28,003 nucleotides of DNA, taken from NCBI RefSeq assembly GCF_001279695.1, contig NZ_LGDD01000356.1, positions 1 to 28,003 on the forward strand. The letters are read 5' to 3'. Positions 1-7,517 of this stretch are shown here, in pieces. Positions within the stretch are counted from its first letter, which is position 1. Each line of letters begins with the position of its first letter. The notes beneath the pieces are model-generated. The model saw only the letters and a program-made list of their open reading frames with translations. It was not told the origin of the DNA and made no database searches. The DNA is from Streptomyces sp. WM6378 (lineage in GTDB: Bacteria; Actinomycetota; Actinomycetes; Streptomycetales; Streptomycetaceae). A program made the position numbers and the translations under genes.

Positions 1-255
1 CGCCGTACCCGCTCACCCAAGCCCCCCTCTCGCCCCCCACCACACGAAAACCTGCCGTGACCAGGGGCGTTGCCCGGGGCGTAGGAGAGGTAGGGGGAGT
101 TGTCGAATCAGTTGCCGGAACAGTTGTCGGACCAGAGGGCACGCCGGTTATGAACGTCCCGAACCCGGGTCAGCTGCGGTGCCGGCTGGCGATCGTCGTG
201 CGCTGGCGTCCCTCGGGTACCGCATGAGACGCAGAGGGCGAGTACACCAGCCGAG

Positions 256-450
256 TCAAGAAACGTGGACCATACAACCGGCGATCGTATCGGTATCGCC
301 GCCAGTGCCCGGGAGCATGAAGTCGCAGCTAATCGAGGGGAAACTCCCGCCGCTGGGGCCGTCATCGGCGGAAGCGCTGGCGACTCCGAGCCCCAGAGAC
401 AGCGGGATCATGGCCACTATCGCGAGGAGAAGGGTTCTCATACGGGTCAT
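256..450 (-). CDS. Small secreted peptide, unknown function
   Basis: A 64-residue protein. It starts MTRMRTLLL, has a hydrophobic core of about 15 residues and an AxA-type signal peptidase site (ASASA then DDG), leaving a mature part of only about 36 residues that is rich in Gly, Asp and Ser and has two Cys. The start at 450 is chosen because an AAAGGGGGG ribosome-binding site lies about 8 bases upstream; an ATG two codons earlier sits too close to it and longer versions bury the signal peptide. The two cysteines could form one disulfide. I do not recognise a family. The signal peptide is clear; any role outside the cell is unknown. It stands alone on the minus strand. Confidence 0.6.
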   Translation of the reverse strand: MTRMRTLLLAIVAMIPLSLGLGVASASADDGPSGGSFPSISCDFMLPGTGGDTDTIAGCMVHVS

Positions 451-730
451 GACCATGACCCCCCTTTCGGGATCGTCACCCGCCTCACGGCAAGTGACAC
501 CACCATTATCAGCCCCACCTATGGGTACCTTCAGCGTCACCCCGCCGACCGGTCCACAGCAACCCATGGCCATATCTTGCGTATATCAGCCCTCTCATTC
601 AGGTCCTGAATCTCGGGGCGTGGACAGCCCCCTCCGTGGTTGGGCACGGCTCCCTCCGGCCCTCCCCCGGCCCCGGCCTCGTCGGAGGCCTCCTCGAAGA
701 CGTCGTCGGCGAGCCCGGACTCCTCCCCGA

Positions 731-940
731 GGCCTGACGGCGCTCGCACAATGGGTGGAGCGGGAGGGAACAGACCGGCCGGTGCCAAGGGGCCACAGCG
801 AACCCACCGCGGTCGACAGCGAGACAGAGCCCGTGCTCGCGAAACTGAGCGTATGGGTCTCCAACACCACATCAAGGCGCGACAAGCCCGCCGCCGATCA
901 GCTCGCCGCGCTCGCGGAGCCGGGCGCGGAATGGGCGTGA
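731..940 (+). pseudogene. 3' remnant of a helicase-associated (HA) domain gene
   Basis: About 69 codons ending in TGA encode a repeat typical of the C-termini of Streptomyces DEAD/DEAH-type helicases with helicase-associated domains: ALAQWVEREGTDRPVPRGH, then LSVWVSNTTSRRDK, then AALAEPGAEWA. In intact proteins this is one of several Trp-containing repeats following a helicase core. Nothing resembling the core or earlier repeats is present upstream; the frame there is an Arg/Pro-rich string without family resemblance. The reading frame is still open to its natural stop and is followed 45 bases later by a strong hairpin. I infer that the 5' part was lost by deletion. Several residues differ from the usual consensus (for example a Pro in AEPGAEW), consistent with decay. 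Confidence 0.6.
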
Positions 941-984
941 CACGGCATACGGCCGGTCGTTGAACCCGACGGTCAGGTGAAGTA

Positions 985-1018
985 CACGAAGCCCCGGGCA
1001 TCCCCCCGGGGCTTCGTG
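985..1018 (+). terminator. Strong hairpin terminator after the HA-domain remnant
   Basis: A perfect 14-bp inverted repeat, CACGAAGCCCCGGG (985-998) and its complement (1005-1018), with a six-base loop. There is no long T run, as is usual in Streptomyces. Its position 45 bases after the stop of the helicase remnant suggests it is that gene's own terminator. Its arms also work on the other strand. Confidence 0.75.
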
Positions 1019-1593
1019 CTGCCACCCGGCCGACGGCCGGGCACCGGCCGGCAACCCGAGGCGCAACCCGAACGTCATGCCCCCTCTGGCTCCGCAGCTC
1101 GCTGAGCTCGGGTGGACTGGGTATAGGCCGTTCCAACCGGTCTCGGCAGCGCAGCCGGACGCGAGTTGGGGTTGCCGAGCGGTGTGTTGCCCAGTGGGGG
1201 TGGAAGCCGTTCCCTCGGCAGGCGTAGGCGGCGCGCATGTTCTTGCCGACCGCTCCGGGCGTGCGCCCGGCACGGGCCGCTGCGCCGTGCTTCCAGATCG
1301 CTCCACCGAGTGTCGTTCGCGGCAGCCGGATCGCGGCGGGCCGTGTCGCCGCACTGTTCCCATGGGGCGTTGATGGAGGTCGCGCCGCTGATCCGCCGGT
1401 CCTGGGGCAGGCAAGGGTGCGCGACCGGACACGACGACTACTTCACGTCACTCATCCTGTACGAGGACTTCAAAGGTTGGCCCAAGGCGCCCTGGTTCCG
1501 CGGACGCATCCCTAGACTCGCCCGCGCACAGTGTCACCAGGCACCACCCAGGACAGTCACCGGCACATCAGCCATGGACCATGGGGGGTCTAG
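1019..1593. other. Gene-free stretch
   Basis: I see no convincing gene. Open frames exist on both strands because of the high GC content, but none shows a ribosome-binding site with a plausible start, a signal peptide or a motif I recognise. The last 30 bases carry a GGGGGG ribosome-binding site for the sialidase-like gene that follows. Confidence 0.5.
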
Positions 1594-3161
1594 ATGCGTG
1601 TACGTGCACCATTGCCGGGCAGAGCAGGGCTATTGGCCGCAGCGGCGGCCGCGCTGCTCCTGCTGAGCGCCGTGCCGGGGCAGGCGGCGGGGCAGCCCGT
1701 CGACCTGGTCTCGCCGGGTGATCCGTACGCCGCCTGCAACATCGTGGCGGACGGGGACGGCGTCAACTACCCGTCCGCTGAGGAAGAGCCCTACGTCTCG
1801 GCGAATCCGCGCGACCCGCGCAACGTCGTCGGCATCTACCAGCAGGACCGCTGGTCCAACGGCGGGGCACGCGGGCTCTCCGCGAGCTACTCCCGCGACG
1901 GGAAGCACTTCACCCAGATTCCGCTGCCCTTCACCCACTGCGCACCCGGCGGGCTCGCCTACCAGCGGGCGTCCGACGGCTGGGTGAGCTTCGGGCCCGA
2001 CGGCACCGCGTACTCCAGCGGGCTCGTCTTCGACGCCACCACACCGCGCAACGGGGTCGCCGCCTCGACCTCGTACGACGGCGGAAGGACGTGGCGGAAC
2101 ACCACCGAGCTGATCAAGGACACCGACGCGGCGTTCGTCGACGACAAGAACTCCGTGACCGCCGACCCGCGGCACCCGGGCACCGCCTACCAGGTCTGGG
2201 ACCGCATCCAGCAGGTCACGAGCGGACCGGGGGCGTTCTACGACGGGCCGGCATACCTGTCCGTGACGCGCGACGGGGGCCGCACCTGGTCGCAGGCCCG
2301 GCCGTTCGTCGACACCAGCGTGGTGGCGAACTCGCAGACCATCGGCAACGTGATCGTCGCCGACCCGCGCACCGGCACGCTGTACGACTTCTTCGAGTGG
2401 CAGACGTACAGCGACGTCACCGCGACCACCCCGACCGACCTGCACTTCGCCATGGTGCGCTCCGACGACCAGGCGCGGACCTGGTCCAAGCCGGAGACGG
2501 TGGCGGTCGACACCGCGGTCCCGGAGGTCGATCCCAACGCGCCCGGGGACACGGGCAAGGCGCTGCGCGCCGGTTCGGGGCTGCCGAGCGCGGCCGTCGA
2601 CCCGGCAACCGGCGAGCTGTATGTGGCGTACGAGGGAAGCGAGTTCACCGGCGGGAAGTACGACGCGATCCAGCTCGTGCACTCCACGGACGGCGGGCAC
2701 ACCTGGTCCGGGCCCACCCGGGTCAACCAGGCGCCGGGTGCTCCCGCCTTCACGCCGTCGATCGCCGTCGACGCGCGCGGCACCGTGGCGCTGTCGTACT
2801 ACGACCTGCGTTACCTGCCCTCCGGCGACACCACCACGCTGCCCACGGCGGCCTGGCTCGTGACGTTCCGCGCGGCGGCGAGGAGTATCCGAGCGAGCGG
2901 CGGATCAGCCGCGTCTTCGACTGGCTCCAGGCGCCGTACGCCGGCTGGGGACACTTCCTCGGCGACTACGAGGGGCTGAGCACCGACGGGGGTTCGGTCC
3001 GGCCGATCCTGGTCGAGACGAACGACAACAGGCCGCTCGACTCGACCGACGTCTTCAGCGGGCTCTTCGCGCCGGGTGCCGCGGCCACGGCGCGGGTCCC
3101 CGCGGCCGTCCCGCACCCAGCGGCCCCGGGGCACGGAGCAGCGCGCCCCACCAGGCGCTGA
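1594..3161 (+). pseudogene. Secreted sialidase/BNR-repeat-like protein, frameshifted near the C-terminus
   Basis: The protein starts with an Arg-containing n-region and a long Ala/Leu stretch ending PGQAAG, a clear signal peptide. The mature part carries Asp-box (BNR) motifs of the S-x-D-x-G-x-T-W type: SYDGGRTW near residue 160, TRDGGRTW near 224, a degenerate SDDQARTW near 290 and STDGGHTW near 364, as in six-bladed sialidase-like beta-propellers. The frame that begins at 1594 runs to a stop at 2979, but from about 2874 the coding signal moves to another frame, which continues FDWLQAPYAGWGHFLGDYEG and ends at 3161. Restoring one G in the GCGCGGCGGCG tract gives a continuous protein of about 522 residues ending in a natural tail. 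This is either a recent one-base deletion or a sequencing error. The catalytic Arg triad of true sialidases was not confirmed, so the substrate is unknown. A GGGGGG ribosome-binding site lies about 5 bases before the ATG. Confidence 0.75.
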
Positions 3162-3176
3162 GCAGAGCAACTCCCC

Positions 3177-3209
3177 TACGGGCCGGACGGATTGACCGTC
3201 CAGCCCGTA
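3177..3209 (+). terminator. Hairpin terminator after the sialidase-like gene
   Basis: Inverted repeat TACGGGCCGGACGG (3177-3190) and CCGTCCAGCCCGTA (3196-3209), 14 bp with one mismatch and a five-base loop, 16 bases after the stop at 3161. Confidence 0.7.
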
Positions 3210-3252
3210 CGTCGCTGCACGGCACCGCCTGACCCCCTCCTCGCCCGCAGAC

Positions 3253-3289
3253 GCGGGGCCGGAGCCACTGCCATTGGCTCCGGCCCCGC
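3253..3289 (+). terminator. Second, perfect hairpin terminator
   Basis: A perfect 15-bp inverted repeat GCGGGGCCGGAGCCA (3253-3267) and its complement (3275-3289) with a seven-base loop. With the hairpin at 3177 it forms a tandem terminator insulating the sialidase-like gene from the small genes downstream. Confidence 0.75.
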
Positions 3290-3336
3290 CACGTGACGGT
3301 AGCCGCAGGCGCACTGCTCGGCGCATGATGATCGCC

Positions 3337-3585
3337 ATGACCACTCGCGACCCCGACCAGCCCACCCCGCCGTCCCAGGCCGAACTCTCCGAATCAATCG
3401 CCGGATCCAGCTGGCCAGAGATCCTGGCCGCGACCGGCCCCATCGCCACCGCCGTGAGCACGGTGGGCAAGGCGTACATCGAACAACGCGGCGAGACCCG
3501 CCGCGCCGAGATCAACGCAGACGTCGAGCGGGAGCGCATCCAACACTCCTCGCCTCCTCCCCCGGACAACAGCGGCGCCGCCTGA
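3337..3585 (+). CDS. Small hypothetical protein with charged C-terminal helix
   Basis: An 82-residue protein beginning MTTRDPDQPTPPSQ. A Pro-rich start is followed by a probable amphipathic or weakly hydrophobic segment (EILAATGPIATAVSTVGKAY) and a highly charged helix (RRAEINADVERERI), then a Pro/Ser tail. I do not recognise a family. Two other ATGs in the same frame lie 9 and 12 bases upstream (3328 and 3325); none has a clear ribosome-binding site, so the start is uncertain. Codon use fits Streptomyces coding sequence. It is followed by two more small genes in the same direction. Confidence 0.5.
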   Translation: MTTRDPDQPTPPSQAELSESIAGSSWPEILAATGPIATAVSTVGKAYIEQRGETRRAEINADVERERIQHSSPPPPDNSGAA

Positions 3586-3621
3586 ACCGAACACCCGGCC
3601 CGTGCCTGACGTGCTGGCCCG

Positions 3622-3807
3622 GTGGGTTCCGAACCCACCGCCGGATCACCGGCTGCGGGCATCACCGGCGGCATCGGTGGCGCCGTCGCCGCGGGCGTCT
3701 ACTCCTACATAGCCAGCCTCGGCAGCGACAACCTCAACAAGGTCAAGAAGGTCGAGATCCGCTTCACCTACGCGGGCAAGGCCGCCGGAGGGAAGTGCAT
3801 CAAGTGA
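3622..3807 (+). CDS. Small hypothetical protein, Gly/Ala-rich start
   Basis: A 61-residue frame with a GTG start; a TGA five codons upstream leaves this as the only start. It has a Gly/Ala-rich, weakly hydrophobic stretch (GITGGIGGAVAAGVYSYIAS) and a basic, beta-prone tail (NKVKKVEIRFTYAGK). Its stop overlaps the GTG of the next gene (GTGA), a sign of translational coupling. The start codon lies inside a perfect 9-bp inverted repeat (GGTGGGTTC at 3621-3629, GAACCCACC at 3631-3639). The lack of an obvious ribosome-binding site leaves open that this is the 3' end of a longer lost gene. Confidence 0.45.
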   Translation: MGSEPTAGSPAAGITGGIGGAVAAGVYSYIASLGSDNLNKVKKVEIRFTYAGKAAGGKCIK

Positions 3808-4007
3808 ACCAGAGCACCAACGGGATGAAGCGCCCGGCGGTCATCGGAATGCTCACCGCCATCACCGTCTTCTTCCTCGGCATGCTCATCCACGCCCAAC
3901 TTCACTCCGACAGCAGCGAGCTGGGGACGCCGCTGCTCACCTTCGTCGCCATCGCTGTCCCCGGCGGACTGCTCGCCTGGTGGCTCGCGGGACGCCCCCG
4001 CCGCTGA
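3804..4007 (+). CDS. Small two-helix membrane protein
   Basis: A 67-residue protein starting at GTG 3804, which overlaps the stop of the preceding gene by four bases and has a GGAGGGAA ribosome-binding site nine bases upstream; a GTG three codons earlier is too close to that site. Two hydrophobic segments are visible: AVIGMLTAITVFFLGMLIHA near residues 11-31, and LLTFVAIAVPGGLLAWWLAG near residues 43-63, ending with a positively charged RPRR, so the C-terminus is probably cytoplasmic. The short loop between them is polar and acidic. No family recognised. It probably forms a transcription unit with the gene at 3622. Confidence 0.65.
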   Translation: MNQSTNGMKRPAVIGMLTAITVFFLGMLIHAQLHSDSSELGTPLLTFVAIAVPGGLLAWWLAGRPRR

Positions 4008-4345
4008 ACCCCGCCGGGCCTGGCTCCACGGGCCGGGCCCGACAGGGCCGCCGGGCTCCTGCTTGAGGCCGAGTCTGGACAGTGCCGTTGTCCACCGTCG
4101 CTATCGCGTTCTGTAGCCGGGCGCCGGCGCTTCTGGCCGACACGACGGCTCCGGCGGAGCATGGCGCGCCTCCCTGTCGCCGTGCCGAGTCAGGCCTGGC
4201 CTGGCCTTCAGCCAGCCACGGCGGACGAGCGACATCACGCCGCCAACCTCAAAGGTTGGATGCCGACCCGCTGCCGCCGCCCCACGAAACACCGCGGCTC
4301 CTCCCGCAGGTGCCGGCACACCATCCAGGCCTTCTTCCTGGTTGA
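4008..4345. other. Gene-free stretch ending in a decayed copy of the next gene's start
   Basis: No gene is supported. Near its end, 4271-4288 encodes LPPPHE in the same frame as the next gene's LPPPHE at 4370-4387, and a TGA at 4343-4345 separates the two, suggesting a partial duplication or degraded 5' region. Confidence 0.4.
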
Positions 4346-4387
4346 ATGCTTCCTGCGCCCAGTGCCGATCTGCCGCCGCCCCACGAA
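4271..4387 (+). repeat. 18-bp direct repeat pair, 99 bp apart
   Basis: The 18-mer CTGCCGCCGCCCCACGAA occurs at 4271-4288 and again at 4370-4387. The spacing of 99 bases is exactly 33 codons, so both copies read LPPPHE in the same frame. The preceding bases (TGCCGA) are also similar at both sites. Confidence 0.8.
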
Positions 4388-4603
4388 CCCATGACCCTTG
4401 ACGCCGTCCTGCATCGATGGCCCATGGCCGTCCACAAGACAGAACTCGTCCACGGCGTCCTGCTCTTCGCCGGCCACTTCAACGAACGCGACGTCGCGAC
4501 CGCCCAGCGGACCTACCCCGGACGACGCATCATCCTCAACGCCGACCACCGCCTGGAAGTGCACCCAGCGGGCACCGAACCGGCCCGCCCGCTCATCGAC
4601 TAA
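4346..4603 (+). CDS. Small hypothetical protein with Uma2-like N-terminal motif
   Basis: An 85-residue protein. After LPPPHEPMTLDAVLHRWP it reads AVHKTELVHGVLLFAG, which resembles the motif (HxTELIDGxLxF) that opens many actinobacterial Uma2-family putative endonucleases, but the rest of that domain (PD-(D/E)xK core) is absent; the protein instead ends after a short DVATAQRTYPGRRIILNADH segment and HPAG tail. The resemblance is from memory and may only reflect a related small family. A start at 4391 (MTLDAV) is also possible; neither has a clear ribosome-binding site. It lies just upstream of, and converges with, the SDR gene. Confidence 0.5.
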   Translation: MLPAPSADLPPPHEPMTLDAVLHRWPMAVHKTELVHGVLLFAGHFNERDVATAQRTYPGRRIILNADHRLEVHPAGTEPARPLID

Positions 4604-4691
4604 TTCTGGTACGGGATGGTTCACGGGCAATTTCCAGGAGTCAGATCAACCTGTTCGAGCCTCACCCCGCGGGTGATGACCGCCGTGCACT

Positions 4692-5423
4692 TCACCAGGG
4701 CACGACGCCGGCGTCCTCGAAGAACTGCCCGGTCGGTCCGTCGTCGGGCAGGGTCGCGAGCTTGATGGCGATCGCCGCGCCCTGTTCGGGGGTGCGCACG
4801 CCACGGAAGCCGTTGAGATCGGTGGCGACATAGCCGGGGCAGCCGACGTTGATCAGGATGTTCGTACCACTCAACTCCCGGGCGTACTGGAGGGTGACGG
4901 CGTTCAGGAACGTTTTCGACGGTGCGTACGCCGCAGCCACCGGACCTGCCGTCTGCTCGGCAGCGGTTCCTGACTGCCGGGTGAGGGAGCCGACGCTGCT
5001 GGACATGTTCACGATCCGTGGCGAGGCAGAACGGCGCAGCAGCGGCAGCATCGCGTTGGTGACGCGGATGACGCCGATCACGTTGGTCTCCACGACCGTG
5101 CGGATGGTCGCGGGATGGATCTGAGTGGGCTCCTGTGGCATGCCGCCGGTGATGGCGGCGTTGTTGACGAGCACGTCGAGGCGCCCGGCCTGCTCTTCGA
5201 TCAGCTGTGCGGCGGCTGTCGCGCTCGCGTCGTCGGTCACGTCCAGCGGTACACCGAAGGCGTCCACGCCGGCCGCGCGCAGTTGCTCCACCGCGACCTT
5301 GCGGCGCTGGTCGTCGCGGGCGCCGACGCCGACGCGCCAGCCAAGGGCGCCCAGGCCCGCGGCGATCTCGTAGCCGATTCCCTTGTTCGCGCCGGTGACC
5401 AGCGCAATCGTCTGTTCGCTCAT
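4692..5423 (-). CDS. SDR-family NAD(P)-dependent oxidoreductase
   Basis: A 243-residue classical short-chain dehydrogenase/reductase. The nucleotide-binding TGxxxGxG is TGANKGIG at residues 10-17, DVT at 61-63 follows the beta-3/beta-4 region, NNAA is at 87-90, the catalytic Asn is probably N114, SSS at 141-143 supplies the catalytic Ser, and YAPSK gives Tyr166 and Lys170; CPGYVATD at 195-202 is the usual PG motif. All catalytic residues are therefore present. Family members reduce or oxidise hydroxyl/keto groups; the substrate cannot be read. The start at 5423 places the Rossmann motif at the usual distance from the N-terminus. The gene is divergent from the LysR regulator at 5519, the standard arrangement for a regulator and its target. 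Confidence 0.9.
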   Translation of the reverse strand: MSEQTIALVTGANKGIGYEIAAGLGALGWRVGVGARDDQRRKVAVEQLRAAGVDAFGVPLDVTDDASATAAAQLIEEQAGRLDVLVNNAAITGGMPQEPTQIHPATIRTVVETNVIGVIRVTNAMLPLLRRSASPRIVNMSSSVGSLTRQSGTAAEQTAGPVAAAYAPSKTFLNAVTLQYARELSGTNILINVGCPGYVATDLNGFRGVRTPEQGAAIAIKLATLPDDGPTGQFFEDAGVVPW

Positions 5424-5477
5424 GGGGACCATGCTGCCGTCGGGTCCCAACGGGAGTCCAACACCGATCAGGTGGGC

Positions 5478-5500
5478 ATCGATACCGTCCCGGTATTGAT
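5478..5500. promoter_or_regulatory. Candidate LysR-type operator (T-N11-A palindrome)
   Basis: In the 95-base gap between the divergent SDR and LysR genes lies ATACCG (5482-5487), TCC, CGGTAT (5491-5496). It contains T5483-N11-A5495, the classic LysR box, and extends to a 10-bp inverted repeat with one mismatch (5478-5487 and 5491-5500). The site is 19 bases before the lysR start, suited to autoregulation and control of the SDR gene. Confidence 0.65.
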
Positions 5501-5518
5501 CCGGAGTAGCGTGATTGC

Positions 5519-6370
5519 ATGGAAACCCGGGAACTGCGCTACTTCGTGGCCGTCGCTGAAGAGCTGCACTTCGCCCGCGCCGCGCAGCGGCTCGGGATCG
5601 CACAGCCGCCTTTGTCACGGGCGATCCAGAAGCTCGAACGCCGGCTCGGAACAGCGCTGCTGGATCGGACCAGCCGCACCGTCACGCTGACCGAGGCCGG
5701 CTCGGTGCTGTTGGTCGAGGGTCGGGCGGCCCTGGACGCGGTCGACGCCGCCGAGCGCCGGACGCGCCGCGCCGCCCTGGCCGCGACCGGCCGTCCCGGC
5801 CTCGTTCTGGTGACGAAAGCCAGCGCGTCCCGTGAACTGCTGGCGAAACTGCTCGACGCGTACGCCGCCGAACCCGGCGCGGTCCCCGTCGACGTCATCC
5901 TGTGCGGCCCGGCCGAGCAGGCACGGCTCCTGCGCGAAGGCTGGGCCGACGTGGCGCTGCTGCACCGGCCGTTCGACTCGACGGCCGGGTTCCACACCGA
6001 GGAGCTCGGCACCGAGGGCCAGGTGGTGGTCCTGCCGGCCGGGCATCCGCTCACCGTCCGCGCCCAGGTGCACATGGCCGACATCACCGCCCTGCCGGGC
6101 CTGCCTCTGCCACGCTGGCCCGACCCCGACGGCACCTACCCGCCCGGCCCCGGCCCACAAGTCCGCGACCACGCGCAGTTGCTGCAGCTCGTCGCGCTCG
6201 GCCGAGCCTGCGCCGTCTCACCGGAGTCGTGCCGAGCCCAGCTGCACGGTGACCTCGCCGCCGTGCCCGTGCTGGACGCGCCAGCAGTCACCACCGTCAT
6301 CGCCTGGCCCCCGCAGAGCCGGTCCAGAGCCGTCGCCGACCTTGTCCGGACTGCGACATGTCTCCACTAG
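5519..6370 (+). CDS. LysR-family transcriptional regulator
   Basis: A 283-residue LysR-type regulator. It opens METRELRYFVAVAEELHF, then the winged helix-turn-helix FARAAQRLGIAQPPLSRAI around residues 18-36, followed by LERRLGTALLDRTSR and TEAGSVLL, the usual order. Residues from about 90 form the substrate-binding domain, with the domain opening GLVLVTKASASRELLAKLLD and an inner GWADVALLHRP strand-loop. The family binds a T-N11-A palindrome and often activates a divergent target in response to a small ligand. The SDR gene on the opposite strand is the likely target. The ATG is preceded by a CGGAG at about 12 bases, rather far. Ligand unknown. Confidence 0.92.
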   Translation: METRELRYFVAVAEELHFARAAQRLGIAQPPLSRAIQKLERRLGTALLDRTSRTVTLTEAGSVLLVEGRAALDAVDAAERRTRRAALAATGRPGLVLVTKASASRELLAKLLDAYAAEPGAVPVDVILCGPAEQARLLREGWADVALLHRPFDSTAGFHTEELGTEGQVVVLPAGHPLTVRAQVHMADITALPGLPLPRWPDPDGTYPPGPGPQVRDHAQLLQLVALGRACAVSPESCRAQLHGDLAAVPVLDAPAVTTVIAWPPQSRSRAVADLVRTATCLH

Positions 6371-6868
6371 GCAGGTGTTCCGCTCGCTGACATGACTTCC
6401 CTTCCCCGAGCGGACGACCTGGTCAACTTCCACAGACGGGACCCTGTTCGATAGTCGGTCGAACTGGGTCTTCTCGGCTGGGAGCCAAGCCCCACTCCGG
6501 AGTGGCCTCTGCCTGATCGGTGAGACGCTGCGGTCCTGCCGACCCATCGCTCAGCCACGAGCCTGGGCCACCCCGGGGCGCGTGACAGCGGTGACAGCCA
6601 TCGTCGTGACCGCCACCGCTGCCTGGCCCGAACGTTTCACCGCTGTTCCTCTCGTCGTGCGGGAAACGGCTCCGCACCCCCACCGCGACGTTATGGATAC
6701 GGGTCCTACGACCGTCCTAGATTCGTCCTAGCCCCTGGCTGGGACCGCAGCCGCTCACGGGGAGCCGCACAGTTCAGGCGCTATTTAGAGCTGGTGAGGG
6801 CCTTCAAAGTCCAATACCCGGCCGCGTTCCTTCCCCTCGTGGCCTTGGACACTCACGGCTGTCCGCCG
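6371..6868. other. Gene-free stretch
   Basis: No coding region is supported here on either strand. The only ordered feature I see is a three-fold repeat near 6703-6730, listed separately. Confidence 0.5.
6703..6730. repeat. Three GTCCTA direct repeats with 11-bp period
   Basis: GTCCTA starts at 6703, 6714 and 6725, so the same face of the helix is presented three times. Direct repeats with an 11-bp period are the form of PhoP and SARP regulator sites in Streptomyces, although this core does not match their consensus. No intact gene starts close by. Confidence 0.5.
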
Positions 6869-6922
6869 GATCCGACGCGCGGGGCCTCGGGGCAGCTGCC
6901 CCGAGGCCCCGCGCGTCGGATC
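6869..6922. terminator. 54-bp perfect palindrome, probable bidirectional terminator
   Basis: Bases 6869-6895 (starting GATCCGACGCGCGGGG, ending GGGGCAG) and 6896-6922 are exact reverse complements with no loop bases, 27 bp per arm. It lies downstream of the minus-strand secreted protein gene and of the short remnant ending at 6925, so a terminator is the simplest reading, though perfect palindromes of this size without a spacer are unusual. Confidence 0.7.
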
Positions 6923-6924
6923 GA

Positions 6925-7014
6925 TTACGCAGGACCTGTTGCCTGCTCGTTCAGGACCCGCCGGTCCTCGCCTATGTGGAGATCGCAGGGCTGAAGAACG
7001 CGTGGGCGGGCGTG
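6925..7014 (-). pseudogene. Possible 3' remnant of an unidentified gene
   Basis: On the minus strand a short frame reads LHIGEDRRVLNEQATGPA and then TAA, two bases before the 54-bp palindrome. A plausible C-terminus with high third-position GC directly abutting a strong terminator suggests the 3' end of a lost gene. No family was identified, and the upstream limit is approximate. Confidence 0.25.
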
Positions 7015-7040
7015 GATCGCCGTCGTGTGCCGTGACGTGG

Positions 7041-7517
7041 TCAGCACCAGGTTCCATCGTTGCCGTTGCCGAGGTGGGAGAACGCCTGCCAGGCGGCCCT
7101 GGTCTTGGGTCCGGCAATGCCGTCGATGCCGCCGGTGTCGTAGCCGATGGCGACGAGGAACCTCTGGAGGCCACTGATGGTGTTGGGGCCGACCTGGCCG
7201 TCGACGGTTCCGGCGTTGAAACTGCGGTCGTTGAGGAAGAGCTGCCAGGCTTTCCAGCTGTTGGTGCCGAGCTGGCCGTCGATGGTGCCGGGGTTGTACT
7301 TACCGCGTGGTGCGGCGTCGCGGACGTAGCACTGCACGCTCTTGCCTTCGGAGGTGGAGAGGCCGAGGTTGTTGACGGCTTGGATGGTGATGGTTCCGCC
7401 GGGGACTTGCTGGGCGGGCGCGGCGGTGGCCGCTGTTGCGCCGGCGAGGGTGCCGATGCTGAGGGCGGCAGCGGTGAAGGTCGCCAAGAGCGCGTTCGTG
7501 AGCCTGCTCGATGCCAT
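7041..7517 (-). CDS. Secreted peptidoglycan-binding-domain-like protein
   Basis: A 158-residue protein with a clear signal peptide (MASSRLTNALLATFTAAALS, cleavage probably after ATAATA). The mature part holds two copies of a short repeat: YNPGTIDGQLGTNSWKAWQ near residues 74-92 and FNAGTVDGQVGPNTISGLQR near 100-119, plus a third, GGIDGIAGPKTRAAWQAF, near 133-150. The DGxxGxxTxxAxxxF pattern is that of the PG_binding_1 fold, which binds cell-wall peptidoglycan. There is no attached catalytic domain, so it may be a cell-wall-associated binding protein. Two Cys (one near residue 63, one at the C-terminus) could pair. An AAGGGGGA ribosome-binding site lies 6 bases before the ATG. Confidence 0.75.
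   Translation of the reverse strand: MASSRLTNALLATFTAAALSIGTLAGATAATAAPAQQVPGGTITIQAVNNLGLSTSEGKSVQCYVRDAAPRGKYNPGTIDGQLGTNSWKAWQLFLNDRSFNAGTVDGQVGPNTISGLQRFLVAIGYDTGGIDGIAGPKTRAAWQAFSHLGNGNDGTWC

Noticed and set aside
108..365. Minus-strand frame ending RALWSDNCSGN, with similar-looking residues after its stop
   Set aside because: It overlaps the small secreted gene in another frame and has no start signal; too little resemblance to any family.
179..730. Upstream part of the long plus-strand frame that ends in the HA motif
   Set aside because: Arg/Pro-rich low-complexity reading with no family resemblance; only the part from 731 matches HA repeats.
537..1238. 233-codon minus-strand open frame
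   Set aside because: No ribosome-binding site, no motif, Arg/Pro-rich composition typical of shadow frames in high-GC DNA, and it crosses the terminator hairpin.
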